The notes: generated from the letters alone by a model not told the origin. A stretch of DNA of 64,000 nt from Rhodococcus_F sp040656415 (GCF_040656415.1 NZ_JBFAMC010000002.1:434001-498000); one strand, 5' to 3'; counted from the first letter of the stretch, positions 30,426 to 39,286 are shown. Made by a program: numbers and translations.

Positions 30426-31034
30426 TCAACTGGCGAGCTCGATCGACGGCGACAGGAACTCGGCGTCCTGCAGAATCATGGCAATCTGATTGTCGAGTGC
30501 GTGCTCGAGGTACTCGGGCGGGCACAGCTCCGGGCTGCCGATCGCGTCGAGTGAAAGACCGTCGACAGTGGCGAGGAGAAGTGCTGCACGGGTTTCCGGT
30601 TCCGGAGTGCCGATGTCGATCAGCATGGCGGACAGGCGGGTGCGGATGGTGAACAAGGTATGGCGGCGGATTTCGGAAAGAGATGGTGACGTGGCCGCCC
30701 GAACCGCGAACGCGGCCATGACGTGTGCCTCTCGCACCCTCTCTTCGTCGAGCGGAAGAAGTTGGCGCATGGCAGAGCGCAGTGCCTGTATCGGGTCTGC
30801 ACCCCGGTCGACCGTCGACAGCCGTGCCAGAAGTTTGTCGACAAGGCTACGCAGAGCGAACGCGAACATCTGGTCCTTCGTGGAGAAGTGATGCTGCACG
30901 GCACCGATGGAAACGCCGGCCCTCTTTGCGACCTCGCGCACGCTCGCGCTTTCCAGACCGGACTCGGCCGCGACATCGAACAGGGCTGCGGCCAGGTGTT
31001 CTGGGCTGGTTGACGAGTATCGACGTTCACGCAT
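30426..31034 (-). CDS. TetR family transcriptional regulator
   Basis: A regulator of about 202 residues. The helix-turn-helix region reads LAAALFDVAAESGLESASVR, then EVAKRAGVSIGAVQHHFSTK, a TetR_N domain. The C-terminal half is helical and unrecognised. The ATG at 31034 places a perfect 19-bp palindrome 17 bases upstream; the longer start at 31064 would overlap it. The stop lies 11 bases before gluQRS, so the two are probably cotranscribed and the repressor may regulate the synthetase together with itself. Confidence 0.88.
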   Translation of the reverse strand: MRERRYSSTSPEHLAAALFDVAAESGLESASVREVAKRAGVSIGAVQHHFSTKDQMFAFALRSLVDKLLARLSTVDRGADPIQALRSAMRQLLPLDEERVREAHVMAAFAVRAATSPSLSEIRRHTLFTIRTRLSAMLIDIGTPEPETRAALLLATVDGLSLDAIGSPELCPPEYLEHALDNQIAMILQDAEFLSPSIELAS

Positions 31035-31050
31035 GTTTGGAACATTACTT

Positions 31051-31069
31051 GCGTATTGAATCAATACGC
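31051..31069. promoter_or_regulatory. Perfect 19-bp palindrome, likely TetR operator
   Basis: GCGTATTGA-A-TCAATACGC is a nine-base inverted repeat around one base. It lies just upstream of the TetR start codon at 31034. The size, symmetry and position match TetR operators, so autoregulation is inferred. Confidence 0.75.
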
Positions 31070-31252
31070 GCGTCAGGTGCCACCCGACTGGAGTCCGAGA
31101 TCGGTGGTAACGAGCACTTCCGGGCCTCGGTGTGGATTACATCACTCGAACTGCTGGCGCGGTCGACCAACTCGAGGTGAACTGGAGGCGCGGGTTCGTG
31201 CAGGCTCCCCGGCGGCTCGCTCCATCGCAGTTGCACAGAATGAGGACTTGCC

Positions 31253-31759
31253 ATGAGACGAATTTGGGCAGTGGCAGCGATCGCCGCCAGCCTGACCATC
31301 TCGAGTTGCGCCTTTGACGCCCTCGACAGCGGAACTACAGGCGGAGATGCCCCGGTATCGCCCACGCCCACGTCGCCACCAGCGCTGGCGGACGAGCCTG
31401 TGCTGAAGATGGGCGCGACCACATTTGGGGAGGTCATGGTCGAGAACGGCGGCATGACCGTCTACGTGTTCGACATGGACGAAGTGGGTTCAGGTGTTAG
31501 TTCTTGCGAGGGCGCGTGCCTCCAGGCTTGGATACCGGTTACCAGCGTCACCGAAAACCCAACGGTCGAGGGGTTGCAAGGTGTCGTCATCGACACCATC
31601 CCGGCGCAGGAAGGCACCCATCAGCTAACGGTCAACGGCCGCCCTGTCTACCGCTACCAGGACGACACCCAGCCAGGCGACGCCTTCGGGCAGGCCGTCG
31701 GGGACGTGTGGTGGACCCTCGACTCCGCGGGCACCCCGATCACGACAGGCGGTTCGTAA
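31253..31759 (+). CDS. Lipoprotein with COG4315-type repeat domain
   Basis: A 168-residue lipoprotein. The lipobox is SLTISSC with Cys at residue 19, followed by a Pro/Thr/Gly-rich linker. The folded part matches the COG4315 / Lipoprotein_15 type of secreted repeat: GGMTVYVFDMDEVGSGVSSC, then EGACLQAWIPVT, later HQLTVNGRPVYRYQDDTQPG and GDVWWTLDSAG. Such proteins are cell-surface and of unknown function. GAGG precedes the ATG, and a 14-base hairpin follows the stop. Confidence 0.85.
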   Translation: MRRIWAVAAIAASLTISSCAFDALDSGTTGGDAPVSPTPTSPPALADEPVLKMGATTFGEVMVENGGMTVYVFDMDEVGSGVSSCEGACLQAWIPVTSVTENPTVEGLQGVVIDTIPAQEGTHQLTVNGRPVYRYQDDTQPGDAFGQAVGDVWWTLDSAGTPITTGGS

Positions 31760-31784
31760 CGCAGCCGATCCCGACGGAAAACGA

Positions 31785-31816
31785 CAGTGGCCCCGATCCT
31801 TCGATCGGGGCCACTG
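31785..31816. terminator. Perfect terminator hairpin between convergent genes
   Basis: CAGTGGCCCCGATC and GATCGGGGCCACTG form a 14-base perfect stem with a CTTC loop. It lies between the lipoprotein stop and the stop of the beta-propeller gene at 31900, and can serve both. Confidence 0.85.
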
Positions 31817-31899
31817 TGTGGCCGTCTCGACATTCGCGTTCAGCTGGGTCTTCGACACCTGTGCGCTGAGCACTGCCTTTCGTGGTGTGGAGCGTGCCG

Positions 31900-32961
31900 T
31901 CAGGACGAGCCCAAGGAGCCGAGGCTGCCGAAGGGCGACGTCGCCTGCTCGATCTCGATTACCGATACCGAGTCGCTGAAGCGGTTGGTGACGTACGCGC
32001 GGGTGCCGTCGGGAGTGATTGCTATCCCCGTTGGCCCTGCGCCGACGTTGATGGGGGTTCCGGTGACGAGGTTGGTGGCGGTGTCGATCGCCCATACCGT
32101 GTCGAAAGCGTTGTTGGTCACGTAGGCGCGGCTGCCGTCGGGCGTGAAGGCCACTCCGACCGGATACCCGCCGACATTGATCGGGAATGCGGTGACCAGG
32201 TTGGTTTTGGTGTCGATCACCGAGACCGTGTCGTATTCGATGTTGGTGACGTAGGCGCGGCTGCCGTCAGGAGTGATCGCTACCGCTGCAGGCCCGTCGC
32301 CGATGTTGACTGTCTCGGTGACGAGGTTGGTGCTGGTGTCGATCACCACCACTCTTTCATCGTTGGCGACATAGGCGTCACCGTCGGGGGTGATCGCAAT
32401 CCCGAACGGCCCGTCGCCGACGTCGATCGGGTCTCCGGTGACGTCGTTGGTGGCGGTGTCGATCACCGACACCGTGCCGTCTCTGTCATTGGTGACGTAG
32501 ACGTGGTCACCGTCGGGGGCGACGGCGACCCCCCACGGTGCATTGCCGACCTCGATCGGGTCTCCGGTGACGTCGTTGGTGGCGGTGTCGATCACCGACA
32601 CCGTGTTGTCATTCTTGTTGGCGACGTAGGCGTAATCGCCGTCGAGGGTAATCGCCACACCGTACGGCCCGTCGCCGACGTTGATGGTGCCGACAATGGA
32701 GTTGTCTGCAGTACTGATTACCGACACCGTGTCGTCGTCCATGTTGGTGATGTAGACGTGGTCACCGTCGGGGGTGATCGCCACGCCGCGCGGTCCCTCA
32801 CCGACGGGGATGGTGACGGTCTCGGCGTGCGCGGCTGGTCCGGCCGTGAGCATCAGGCCCGCCGTCAGGGCTGCGGCGAGCCCGGCTGTACGCAGTCGGA
32901 TGCGCGACTCCATATAGGGGGTGCTGCGACGGCCAGGCGGGGCAACATAGGTGTGCGGCAT
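31900..32961 (-). CDS. Secreted YVTN beta-propeller repeat protein
   Basis: A 353-residue exported protein made almost wholly of 40-45-residue repeats. Each repeat has the form GDGPxGVAITPDGxxxYVTN, then DTVSVIDTATNxVTGTPINV. About seven blades are visible, forming a closed propeller. The signal peptide follows an N-terminal region with RLRTAGLAAALTAGLMLTAG and AHAE. The ATG at 32961 has GAAGGAG ten bases upstream; a later ATG at 32913 is possible. The tail after the last blade is SPFGSLGSLGSS, similar to tails of other secreted proteins in this window. The DNA repeats are similar enough to allow blade number to change by recombination. Confidence 0.88.
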   Translation of the reverse strand: MPHTYVAPPGRRSTPYMESRIRLRTAGLAAALTAGLMLTAGPAAHAETVTIPVGEGPRGVAITPDGDHVYITNMDDDTVSVISTADNSIVGTINVGDGPYGVAITLDGDYAYVANKNDNTVSVIDTATNDVTGDPIEVGNAPWGVAVAPDGDHVYVTNDRDGTVSVIDTATNDVTGDPIDVGDGPFGIAITPDGDAYVANDERVVVIDTSTNLVTETVNIGDGPAAVAITPDGSRAYVTNIEYDTVSVIDTKTNLVTAFPINVGGYPVGVAFTPDGSRAYVTNNAFDTVWAIDTATNLVTGTPINVGAGPTGIAITPDGTRAYVTNRFSDSVSVIEIEQATSPFGSLGSLGSS

Positions 32962-33620
32962 CGTGCTCGGACTCCTTCGTTCAGGGAGAAGTCGACGGTG
33001 GGCCGACATCTCCACGGGTACGCGCGGGGCATCGATCGTTCGGAACCAAACAGACCTCTTGCTCGGGTGAGGACTGTACGGCACAAACCGGAACAATGTG
33101 GACATTTGTCCAGGCTGGTTGAAGTGGGGGAGTGTGCTTCGTTCGATCTCACGATTGGGGGCGGCGCTGGGCCCGGATCGGTGAGCTGGGATCGCGAACT
33201 ACCCGTGGATCAGGGGATCGGCGAGGATTCGAATTCCGGCAGGGCAGAAGCCTTTTTGGCGTCTGAGATGTTGTGATCTGCGTATCCCGACTACTCGAAC
33301 CTACGACCTGGAGAAGTGCGATCATGAAGTTCGATGCAACCCACCGCTTCCGTTATGCCTTGCACTGCATAGGATTACGCCACCAGCTAGAGCCTCGGGC
33401 CAAGCCGTTGATTCCACATTGAATCTTGCTCATAAGCGATGGACGTACGTGTTGAGGTCGGTGTGGGAGACGCGGCTTCCTGAAAGGTGACGCTCGTTAG
33501 GTCTGACATTTGGAACTGGCTCTACAGCACAGCTCACATCGCCTGGTCGATAGCCGGCCGCATGACCTCACCCAGCGCGGTGGTCATGGACGGACGCTTC
33601 GCGCTGCATGAAGACGGAAA
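32962..33620. other. Gene-poor stretch between propeller gene and tRNA-Ser
   Basis: About 660 bp with no frame I would call a gene. A short plus-strand frame at 33487-33681 (beginning with GTG, rich in Trp/Ser/Ala) has no recognisable features and overlaps the tRNA terminator. A piece resembling a tRNA T arm (GGTCGTAGGTTCGAG on the minus strand near 33296-33310) is seen without the rest of a tRNA. The region may be decayed. Confidence 0.45.
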
Positions 33621-33664
33621 GAAACCCCCGGCCAACTGCTGCGCGGCAGTTCACCGGGGGTTTC
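33621..33664 (-). terminator. Terminator of tRNA-Ser(GGA)
   Basis: On the minus strand, directly after the tRNA 3' end, GAAACCCCCGG pairs with CCGGGGGTTTC around an inner AACTGC/GCAGTT stem. It is followed by TTCTTT. This is a convincing rho-independent terminator for the tRNA transcript. Confidence 0.83.
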
Positions 33665-33671
33665 CCGAGAG

Positions 33672-33756
33672 CGGAGGATAGGGGATTTGAACCCCTGAGG
33701 GCGTTAACCCAACCCGCGTTCCAGGCGAGCGCCATAGGCCACTAGGCGAATCCTCC
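33672..33756 (-). tRNA. tRNA-Ser(GGA)
   Basis: An 85-nt class II tRNA on the minus strand. The acceptor stem GGAGGAT pairs with ATCCTCC, the discriminator is G, and CCA is not encoded. The anticodon arm CTCGC-CTGGAAC-GCGGG gives anticodon GGA. A long variable arm (TTGGGTTAACGCCCTC region) and the T arm AGGGGTTCAAATCCCCT follow. Position near ffs and the aminotransferase is similar to the arrangement remembered from mycobacteria. Confidence 0.96.
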
Positions 33757-33814
33757 GTGCAGGAGCATACCCAACACGGCGGCCGACTGTTAAACGGCCA
33801 GGTGACCGCGCGTG

Positions 33815-34309
33815 CTAGATCCAGTTCAACTCGCTGAGCGCGTGCGCTGCCAGACTGACTGAACGGTCGCACGACCTGTCGGGGTTCGTAATCGCGTCGA
33901 GGCCGAACTTCGTCTCGATCGACAGCGTGCCCGCATCGGTGGTGACCTCGAGGACGCAGTGGTACTTGCTTTCGGCGAGAACTCGGCCCTCGAGTCCACC
34001 GACGTCGAGGGTGCGCAACGAGTTGCCGGGATCCGATGAGCCGGCCGTGGTGATCGTCACTGTGTTCAAGGTCTCTGCCGTCCCCCAGGTACAGGCCCGG
34101 CGGTCCTCGCGCTCGGCGGTGACACCTTCGCCGGCACCGGTAGTGATCAGCGCGGCCAGCGACGTCTCATCGGCCAACGTGCACGGCTGCGCCGTGTCCC
34201 AGTTCACCGCTGACGAGGTGTCCGCTTCATCGCTGCCGCCACCGCATGCCGACAGTGTTGCCACGACGGCGGCGAGCGCCATTGCCTGTGCTGCGCTATT
34301 CGAGTACAT
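33815..34309 (-). CDS. Lipoprotein, DUF3558-like
   Basis: A 164-residue lipoprotein. The lipobox is VATLSACGGG with Cys at residue 22. The mature part has the actinobacterial DUF3558 pattern: an early QPCTLADETSLAAL, an internal ACTWGT, a KYHCVLEVTTDAGTLSIET strand pair and a late DRSCDRSVSLAAHALSELN helix. Four cysteines in the mature part probably form two disulfides. The family is of unknown function and often found in mycolata. It stands alone between the tRNA gene and ffs. Confidence 0.82.
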   Translation of the reverse strand: MYSNSAAQAMALAAVVATLSACGGGSDEADTSSAVNWDTAQPCTLADETSLAALITTGAGEGVTAEREDRRACTWGTAETLNTVTITTAGSSDPGNSLRTLDVGGLEGRVLAESKYHCVLEVTTDAGTLSIETKFGLDAITNPDRSCDRSVSLAAHALSELNWI

Positions 34310-34452
34310 CCTGATTCCGTCCCGATCCTCTTGCTGCCGAAGGTGGCCGAATGAGGGGGGACGGTAGCATTGGCTGTGGTAGGCGCCGAAACTTTCGTGG
34401 CAGGACCAGGGTGGGTCTCACCGAGCGCATGGGTGCGTCTACACTTTGTATT

Positions 34453-34538
34453 GGATCCCGCGCGGCGCGCATCCTGTGAACTCCCCCAGGGCCGGAAGGC
34501 AGCAAGGGTCAACGGGCTCTGCCGGGTGCGCGGGGTCC
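34453..34538 (+). ncRNA. ffs: Signal recognition particle RNA (4.5S type)
   Basis: The universal SRP domain IV core is present: CAGGGCCGGAAGGCAGCAAG, followed by GGTCAACGGGCTCTG. The outer ends pair (GGATCCCGCGC at 34453 with GCGCGGGGTCC ending 34538, one G-U pair), giving one long hairpin of about 86 nt. TCTTTTGG follows. It lies about 50 bp before the aminotransferase gene. Exact ends are estimated from the stem. Confidence 0.95.
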
Positions 34539-34589
34539 CCTGATCTTTTGGATACTCCTCCCGGCGATGTCGGTGAAAGGCCGCTCCTG

Positions 34590-35888
34590 ATGCCTAAACA
34601 AGTCCAGATCGGGTTGATGGGTCATGAGGAACTACTTGCCGAACATGCGCGACAGACTGCGAACTACGCGCAGCTGAAGGCGGAAAAGCTCACACTCGAC
34701 CTCACCCGAGGCAAGCCGTCCCCCGAACAGTTGGATTTGTCGGCTGCACTGCTGAGCCTTCCCGGCGACGGCGACTTCCGCGATGGCAACGGAACAGACT
34801 GCCGCAACTACGGGGGCTTGGCTGGCCTGCCCGAACTGCGTGCGATTTTCGGTGAACTGCTCGGGATCCCCGTCGAGAACCTCCTTGCAGGAGGCAATGC
34901 GAGCCTCGAGATCATGCACGACTCGGTGGTGTTCTCGCTGCTGCACGGCAACCCGGACTCCCCCCGGCCCTGGTCTCAGGAGCCGAAGGTCAAGTTCATC
35001 TGCCCGGTACCCGGGTACGACCGCCACTTTTCGATTACGGAGTCCTATGGCATCGAGATGATTCCGGTGCCGATGCGTCCCGACGGTCCTGACGTAGCCA
35101 TCACCGCGAAGCTGGTTGCAGAGGATCCAGCGATCAAGGGAATGTGGGCGGTCCCGAACTACTCGAACCCCACTGGCGTCGTGTACTCGGAGGAAGTGGT
35201 CCGGGCCCTGGCATCCATGCCTGCCGCAGCTCCCGACTTCCGCCTGTTCTGGGACAACGCCTACGCGGTACACCCCATCGTCGGTGAGGTGGCGCCATCA
35301 CTGGACGTCCTCGGCATGGCTGCGGAGGCCGGGCATCCGAATCGTCCGCTCGTCTACGCGTCGACGTCCAAGATCACATTCGCCGGCGCGGGTGTCAGCT
35401 TCTTGGGCGGCTCCAGCGCGAACCTCGCCTGGTACCAGAAGCACTTGGGCAAGAAGAGTATCGGACCGGACAAGATGAACCAGTTGCGACACCTGCGCTT
35501 CTTCGGAAACGCCGAGGGAGTGCGTGCGCACATGGAGAAACATCGAGAGATCTTGGCTCCGAAGTTCGCGCTGGTACACAAGATTCTCGAGGATCGACTC
35601 GAGGCATCGAAAGTGGCCTCGTGGACGGAGCCGAAGGGTGGCTACTTCGTCAGCCTGGATGTCGTCGAGGGTACCGCGAAGCGTGTCATCGCTCTCGCCA
35701 AGGATGCGGGGATCGCACTGACCGCCGCAGGATCGGCTTTCCCATACAGAATTGATCCCGAAGACAAGAACATTCGCCTTGCGCCCAGCTTCCCTTCGAT
35801 GGAGGAACTCGACAAGTCGATGAACGGTGTGGCGACGTGTGTACTGCTCGCCGCTGCCGAATCTCGTCTCTCCGAGGGCACATCCTAG
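34590..35888 (+). CDS. Aspartate-type aminotransferase (Rv3722c-like)
   Basis: A 432-residue PLP-dependent fold-type I aminotransferase. Markers are LDLTRGKPSPEQLDLSAALL near the amino end, GGNASLEIMHD at the cofactor-phosphate site, VPNYSNPTGVVYS, the FWDNAYAVHPI aspartate region, and YASTSKITFAGAGVSFLGGS, where SKIT holds the PLP lysine. It ends with IRLAPSFPSMEEL. The mycobacterial counterpart (Rv3722c) is a subgroup Ic aspartate aminotransferase central to nitrogen assignment; that assignment is by remembered family resemblance. The ATG at 34590 has GAAAGG nine bases upstream. In relatives dnaX follows closely; here it lies 20 kb further on. Confidence 0.9.
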   Translation: MPKQVQIGLMGHEELLAEHARQTANYAQLKAEKLTLDLTRGKPSPEQLDLSAALLSLPGDGDFRDGNGTDCRNYGGLAGLPELRAIFGELLGIPVENLLAGGNASLEIMHDSVVFSLLHGNPDSPRPWSQEPKVKFICPVPGYDRHFSITESYGIEMIPVPMRPDGPDVAITAKLVAEDPAIKGMWAVPNYSNPTGVVYSEEVVRALASMPAAAPDFRLFWDNAYAVHPIVGEVAPSLDVLGMAAEAGHPNRPLVYASTSKITFAGAGVSFLGGSSANLAWYQKHLGKKSIGPDKMNQLRHLRFFGNAEGVRAHMEKHREILAPKFALVHKILEDRLEASKVASWTEPKGGYFVSLDVVEGTAKRVIALAKDAGIALTAAGSAFPYRIDPEDKNIRLAPSFPSMEELDKSMNGVATCVLLAAAESRLSEGTS

Positions 35889-35954
35889 AACGCCACGACG
35901 CTACGGATCGTCTGATCGACTGCGGCCGAGCTGTTCGTGGTGCTCTTTCGAGCG

Positions 35955-36302
35955 TCAGATCAATATCACGACGGCGATGGCGGCAAGAAAGATCACGACG
36001 CCTGCAGTGCCGATCGCGCCGGACACCGCGGGCGCGAAGACTCCGGCATCGATTTGGCGGCCGACGCTCCGGTACCGAAAGGTCCCATAGGCCGACACCA
36101 GCAGTCCCGCAACGACGAGGATGAGGCCGGAAGCTACCGCGTGGCCGCCCCTATCCGGGGCGAACTTTGCGACCGCGACGCCCACAGCCGCGACACTCAT
36201 GCCGGTTCGCAACCACGCCAGGTATGTCCTCTCGTTGGCGAGATGATCACGGGCAACGCTGCCGACATTGGGTTGGGTTGTGCCGTGGATGTCGCGTTTC
36301 AT
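35955..36302 (-). CDS. DUF202 (YidH) family membrane protein
   Basis: A 115-residue protein. The family signature is RDHLANERTYLAWLRTGMSV, followed by three membrane segments (MSVAAVGVAVAKF, ASGLILVVAGLLVSAYGTFR, GTAGVVIFLAAIAVVILI). The ATG at 36302 has AGGAGGAG directly upstream, which decides the start over a longer frame. It lies downstream of the DUF1269-sulfatase gene on the same strand, 83 bp away, so cotranscription is possible. Family function is unknown. Confidence 0.87.
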   Translation of the reverse strand: MKRDIHGTTQPNVGSVARDHLANERTYLAWLRTGMSVAAVGVAVAKFAPDRGGHAVASGLILVVAGLLVSAYGTFRYRSVGRQIDAGVFAPAVSGAIGTAGVVIFLAAIAVVILI

Positions 36303-36385
36303 GCTCCTCCTCGCTATTGAGGTGGCGGCCAGGCGAACCGGGGGACACCTCGATGTTTCGAACAGGCCAGGCGGGACCGTGATTG

Positions 36386-39286
36386 TCAACCAGAGGCGCC
36401 TCGCCCGACTGCCTGCATCGCCTCGTGCTCGTGCAGGGCCTTCTCGGCGTCATGGCGTGCCGGTTGGAGGTCGAACACGACCTCTCGCACGGTTCCTGTG
36501 AAAGCGTATGGTGCCTTGTCCTCATAGTCGAGGTCGACGACAAGGCCGTTGTCACGGCCTATGTCCATGCCCGCGTATGACGAGAAGGTCACGGGTACGG
36601 TCCGGGGCATGTCGCCTTCGCCGATCTGTTTTCCGTTGGCCCACAGTGACACGTGACCACCGGTGCCCGGTTCCGTTGCGTCCGCGTCGAACTGCATCTT
36701 CACCGTCACGTCCCCGGTCGGAATCTGCTGTTCAGAAACCTGTTTGTACGTCTCCACGCCGAGGAAGGAGTAGGTGTGGCGGAGTCTTCGGGTGTCGTCG
36801 ACCCACAGCCCGAATCCGCCTATGAAGTCGGCGTTGGCGACGATCACACCCTCGGCTCCTTCGGGTACTTCGAGGTGCGCCTCGATGGCGTAAGAGCGTC
36901 CCAGTATGCGAGGAGCCATGCCGCGCTGCACATTCTGGACATCGCCCTTGTAGGTGAATCGGGTGGTGGTCGGCATAGGTGGTAGCAGACCGAAGAAGAT
37001 CGACATCCCTCCGAGAAGTGGGAGTGCCCGGTTGCTTTCGGCCTCACGCCACCACAGTTCCTTCAGCGCCTCGAGTTTGGCCGGATTGTCGGATGCGAGA
37101 TTCCTGGATTGGGAGAAGTCGTCGGGCAGGTAATACAGCTCCCAGGTGTCGTCGTCCGGGTCGTAAACTCCAGGTGCGAATCGCTTGATGGTGTCCGGCG
37201 AGAAGTCCCAGGGAGCTCTGTCCAATCTGGCGCATGCCCACCAGCCGTCCTGGTAAATGGCACGGCTGCCGAACATTTCGAAGTATTGCACGGTGTGCCG
37301 CTCGGCGGCGTCGACGTCGTTGAAGGTGTAGAGGAAGCTGGTTCCGTCCATCGGCTCTTGCTCGATGCCGTCCACGACGGTGGGTTCGGGTAGGCCGACG
37401 GCCTCTAGGACGGTGGGTGCGACATCGACGCAGTGCGTGAATTGCCCCCTGATCTGCTCGTCAGGTTTGATCCTGTCCGGCCACGAGACGACCATAGGAT
37501 CGCGGGCACCACCGAGGTGGCTGGCCATCTGCTTTCCCCACTGGAACGGGGTGTTGTTGGCGTGCGCCCAGGCCGAGGCGAAGTGCGGAGCGGTGTGATC
37601 GCCGCCCAGCTTCTCGATTCCGCCGTACTCCTCGATCAGTCTCAATTGGTGTTCGGCGTCCAGGTTCACTCCATTGAGGAAGGTCATTTCGTTGAACGAA
37701 CCGGTGATGGTGCCTTCCATACTGGCTCCGTTGTCACCCCAGATGTAGATGACCAGTGTGTTGTCCAGGTCGCCCACTCCCTCGATGGCATCGAGTAGTC
37801 GGCCGACGTTCCAATCGGCGTTCTCGGAGAACCCGGCGAAGACCTCCATCTGTCGTGCGAACAGCTTCTTCTGGGGTTCGGAAAGAGTGTCCCAGGCTGG
37901 GAACAGGTCCGGTCGCTCGGTCAGTTCGGTGTCCGCGGGTACGATACCGAGCCTCTTCTGACGCTCGAAGGTCTTCTCCCGGTATACGTCCCAACCGTCG
38001 TCGAATTCTCCCGAGTACTTGTCCGCCCATTCCTTCCCCACATGATGAGGAGCGTGGCTACACCCGGTGGAGTAGTACATCATCCACGGCTTCTGCGAAT
38101 CCTGCGACCGGACGGCATGCAACCACTCCACCGCCTTGTCGGTGAGATCGTCGGGGAAGTAGTAACCTTGCTCGCCCTTGCTTTCGGGGACACCGAGTAC
38201 AGAGTTGTCCTGGGTGATGATCGGGTCATACTGCCCAGCAGCGCCACTCAGGAAGCCCCAGTAGTGATCGAAGCCCCACCCGTGAGGCCAGTGGTCGAAC
38301 GGCCCCGCGGCACCCTGCACGTTATCCGGCGTCAGGTGCCACTTGCCGAACCCTCCTGTGACATAACCATTCTCACGAAGAATTCGTGGTAGCGCTGTGC
38401 AACTTCTCGGCCGTACGGCCGAGTAACCGGGGAACGGCCCGGGATACTCAGCGATGGAACCGAAGCCCACCCGATGGTGGTTGCGGCCCGTGAGCAGCGC
38501 GGCTCGAGTCGGTGAACACACAGCTGTAACGTGAAAGCGATTGTAGGTCAGCCCATTCTGCCTGATCCGGCTCAGAGTCGGCGTGTGGATTGTGCCGCCG
38601 AAGGTGTCGGGTCCACCGAACCCTGCATCGTCGATCAGGACTATGAGCACATTCGGGGATCCCTCTGGAGCCTGTGGCCCGGGCACGATCGTCCAGTCCG
38701 CGACCGACTCCCCGACGGTGCGGCCCATCGTCCCTCCGAAGTTTCGGTCGGGAATTGGCAGAGCCGTACGGTCCGGCTCGAACTTGCCCATTGCCTCGGT
38801 CATTGCCGATTCGAGGTCTTTCAGGCTCTTGTTGTCCATCTCGACGACCGACGTCATCGACGACTCGCTCAGCACACGTTCGACCGGCAGGCGGCTGTCC
38901 GTCGGCATGACGGCGATCACCACACATGTGCCGGCGTCCAGTGCCTGGCCGATGTTGTTTTCCAGACCGCTCTTCATCCGGTGATCCACGAACTTGCCGG
39001 CCAGCGCGCCGACACCAGCGCCGACCGCGGTCGCAGCGAGCAACGGCGGCGCGAACAGGCCGACCACGACACCGACCCCCGCACCCCAACCGGCGCCTTT
39101 GCGGCCTAGATGGTCACCGGTGTCGATCACGGTGGCGTTGCCGTCGGAGTCCTTGGCCACCAGTGCCGCGCCGCGGAGTTTGATCTGCTTGTCCTTCACC
39201 TGATCGGCGAGGGCGTCGAACTGGCGGCGGCCGACGTCTAGATCCTGATAGCCGGCTACGAGGATCAGCGTGGTGTCGTCAGTCAT
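36386..39286 (-). CDS. DUF1269 domain fused to type I sulfatase
   Basis: A 966-residue two-part protein. Residues 1-165 form a DUF1269-like domain with a glycine-rich hydrophobic segment (GAGWGAGVGVVVGLFAPPLL, then AATAVGAGVGALAG). Residues about 205-960 form a large sulfatase: NVLIVLIDDAGFGG supplies metal ligands, C257-S-P-T-R with RAALLTGR is the formylglycine site, and GKWHL lies further on. The rest resembles the bulky bacterial arylsulfatases, with an added beta domain at the end. There is no signal peptide, so it is probably cytosolic or attached through the glycine-zipper segment. The ATG at 39286 has GGAG six bases upstream. The substrate is unknown. Confidence 0.88.
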   Translation of the reverse strand: MTDDTTLILVAGYQDLDVGRRQFDALADQVKDKQIKLRGAALVAKDSDGNATVIDTGDHLGRKGAGWGAGVGVVVGLFAPPLLAATAVGAGVGALAGKFVDHRMKSGLENNIGQALDAGTCVVIAVMPTDSRLPVERVLSESSMTSVVEMDNKSLKDLESAMTEAMGKFEPDRTALPIPDRNFGGTMGRTVGESVADWTIVPGPQAPEGSPNVLIVLIDDAGFGGPDTFGGTIHTPTLSRIRQNGLTYNRFHVTAVCSPTRAALLTGRNHHRVGFGSIAEYPGPFPGYSAVRPRSCTALPRILRENGYVTGGFGKWHLTPDNVQGAAGPFDHWPHGWGFDHYWGFLSGAAGQYDPIITQDNSVLGVPESKGEQGYYFPDDLTDKAVEWLHAVRSQDSQKPWMMYYSTGCSHAPHHVGKEWADKYSGEFDDGWDVYREKTFERQKRLGIVPADTELTERPDLFPAWDTLSEPQKKLFARQMEVFAGFSENADWNVGRLLDAIEGVGDLDNTLVIYIWGDNGASMEGTITGSFNEMTFLNGVNLDAEHQLRLIEEYGGIEKLGGDHTAPHFASAWAHANNTPFQWGKQMASHLGGARDPMVVSWPDRIKPDEQIRGQFTHCVDVAPTVLEAVGLPEPTVVDGIEQEPMDGTSFLYTFNDVDAAERHTVQYFEMFGSRAIYQDGWWACARLDRAPWDFSPDTIKRFAPGVYDPDDDTWELYYLPDDFSQSRNLASDNPAKLEALKELWWREAESNRALPLLGGMSIFFGLLPPMPTTTRFTYKGDVQNVQRGMAPRILGRSYAIEAHLEVPEGAEGVIVANADFIGGFGLWVDDTRRLRHTYSFLGVETYKQVSEQQIPTGDVTVKMQFDADATEPGTGGHVSLWANGKQIGEGDMPRTVPVTFSSYAGMDIGRDNGLVVDLDYEDKAPYAFTGTVREVVFDLQPARHDAEKALHEHEAMQAVGRGASG

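Noticed and set aside
33285..33315. tRNA-like T arm (GGTCGTAGGTTCGAG on the minus strand)
   Set aside because: No acceptor, D or anticodon arm can be formed around it. It may be chance or a very short remnant.
33487..33681. Short plus-strand frame beginning with GTG before tRNA-Ser(GGA)
   Set aside because: It overlaps the tRNA terminator, has no ribosome site of note and no recognisable features.
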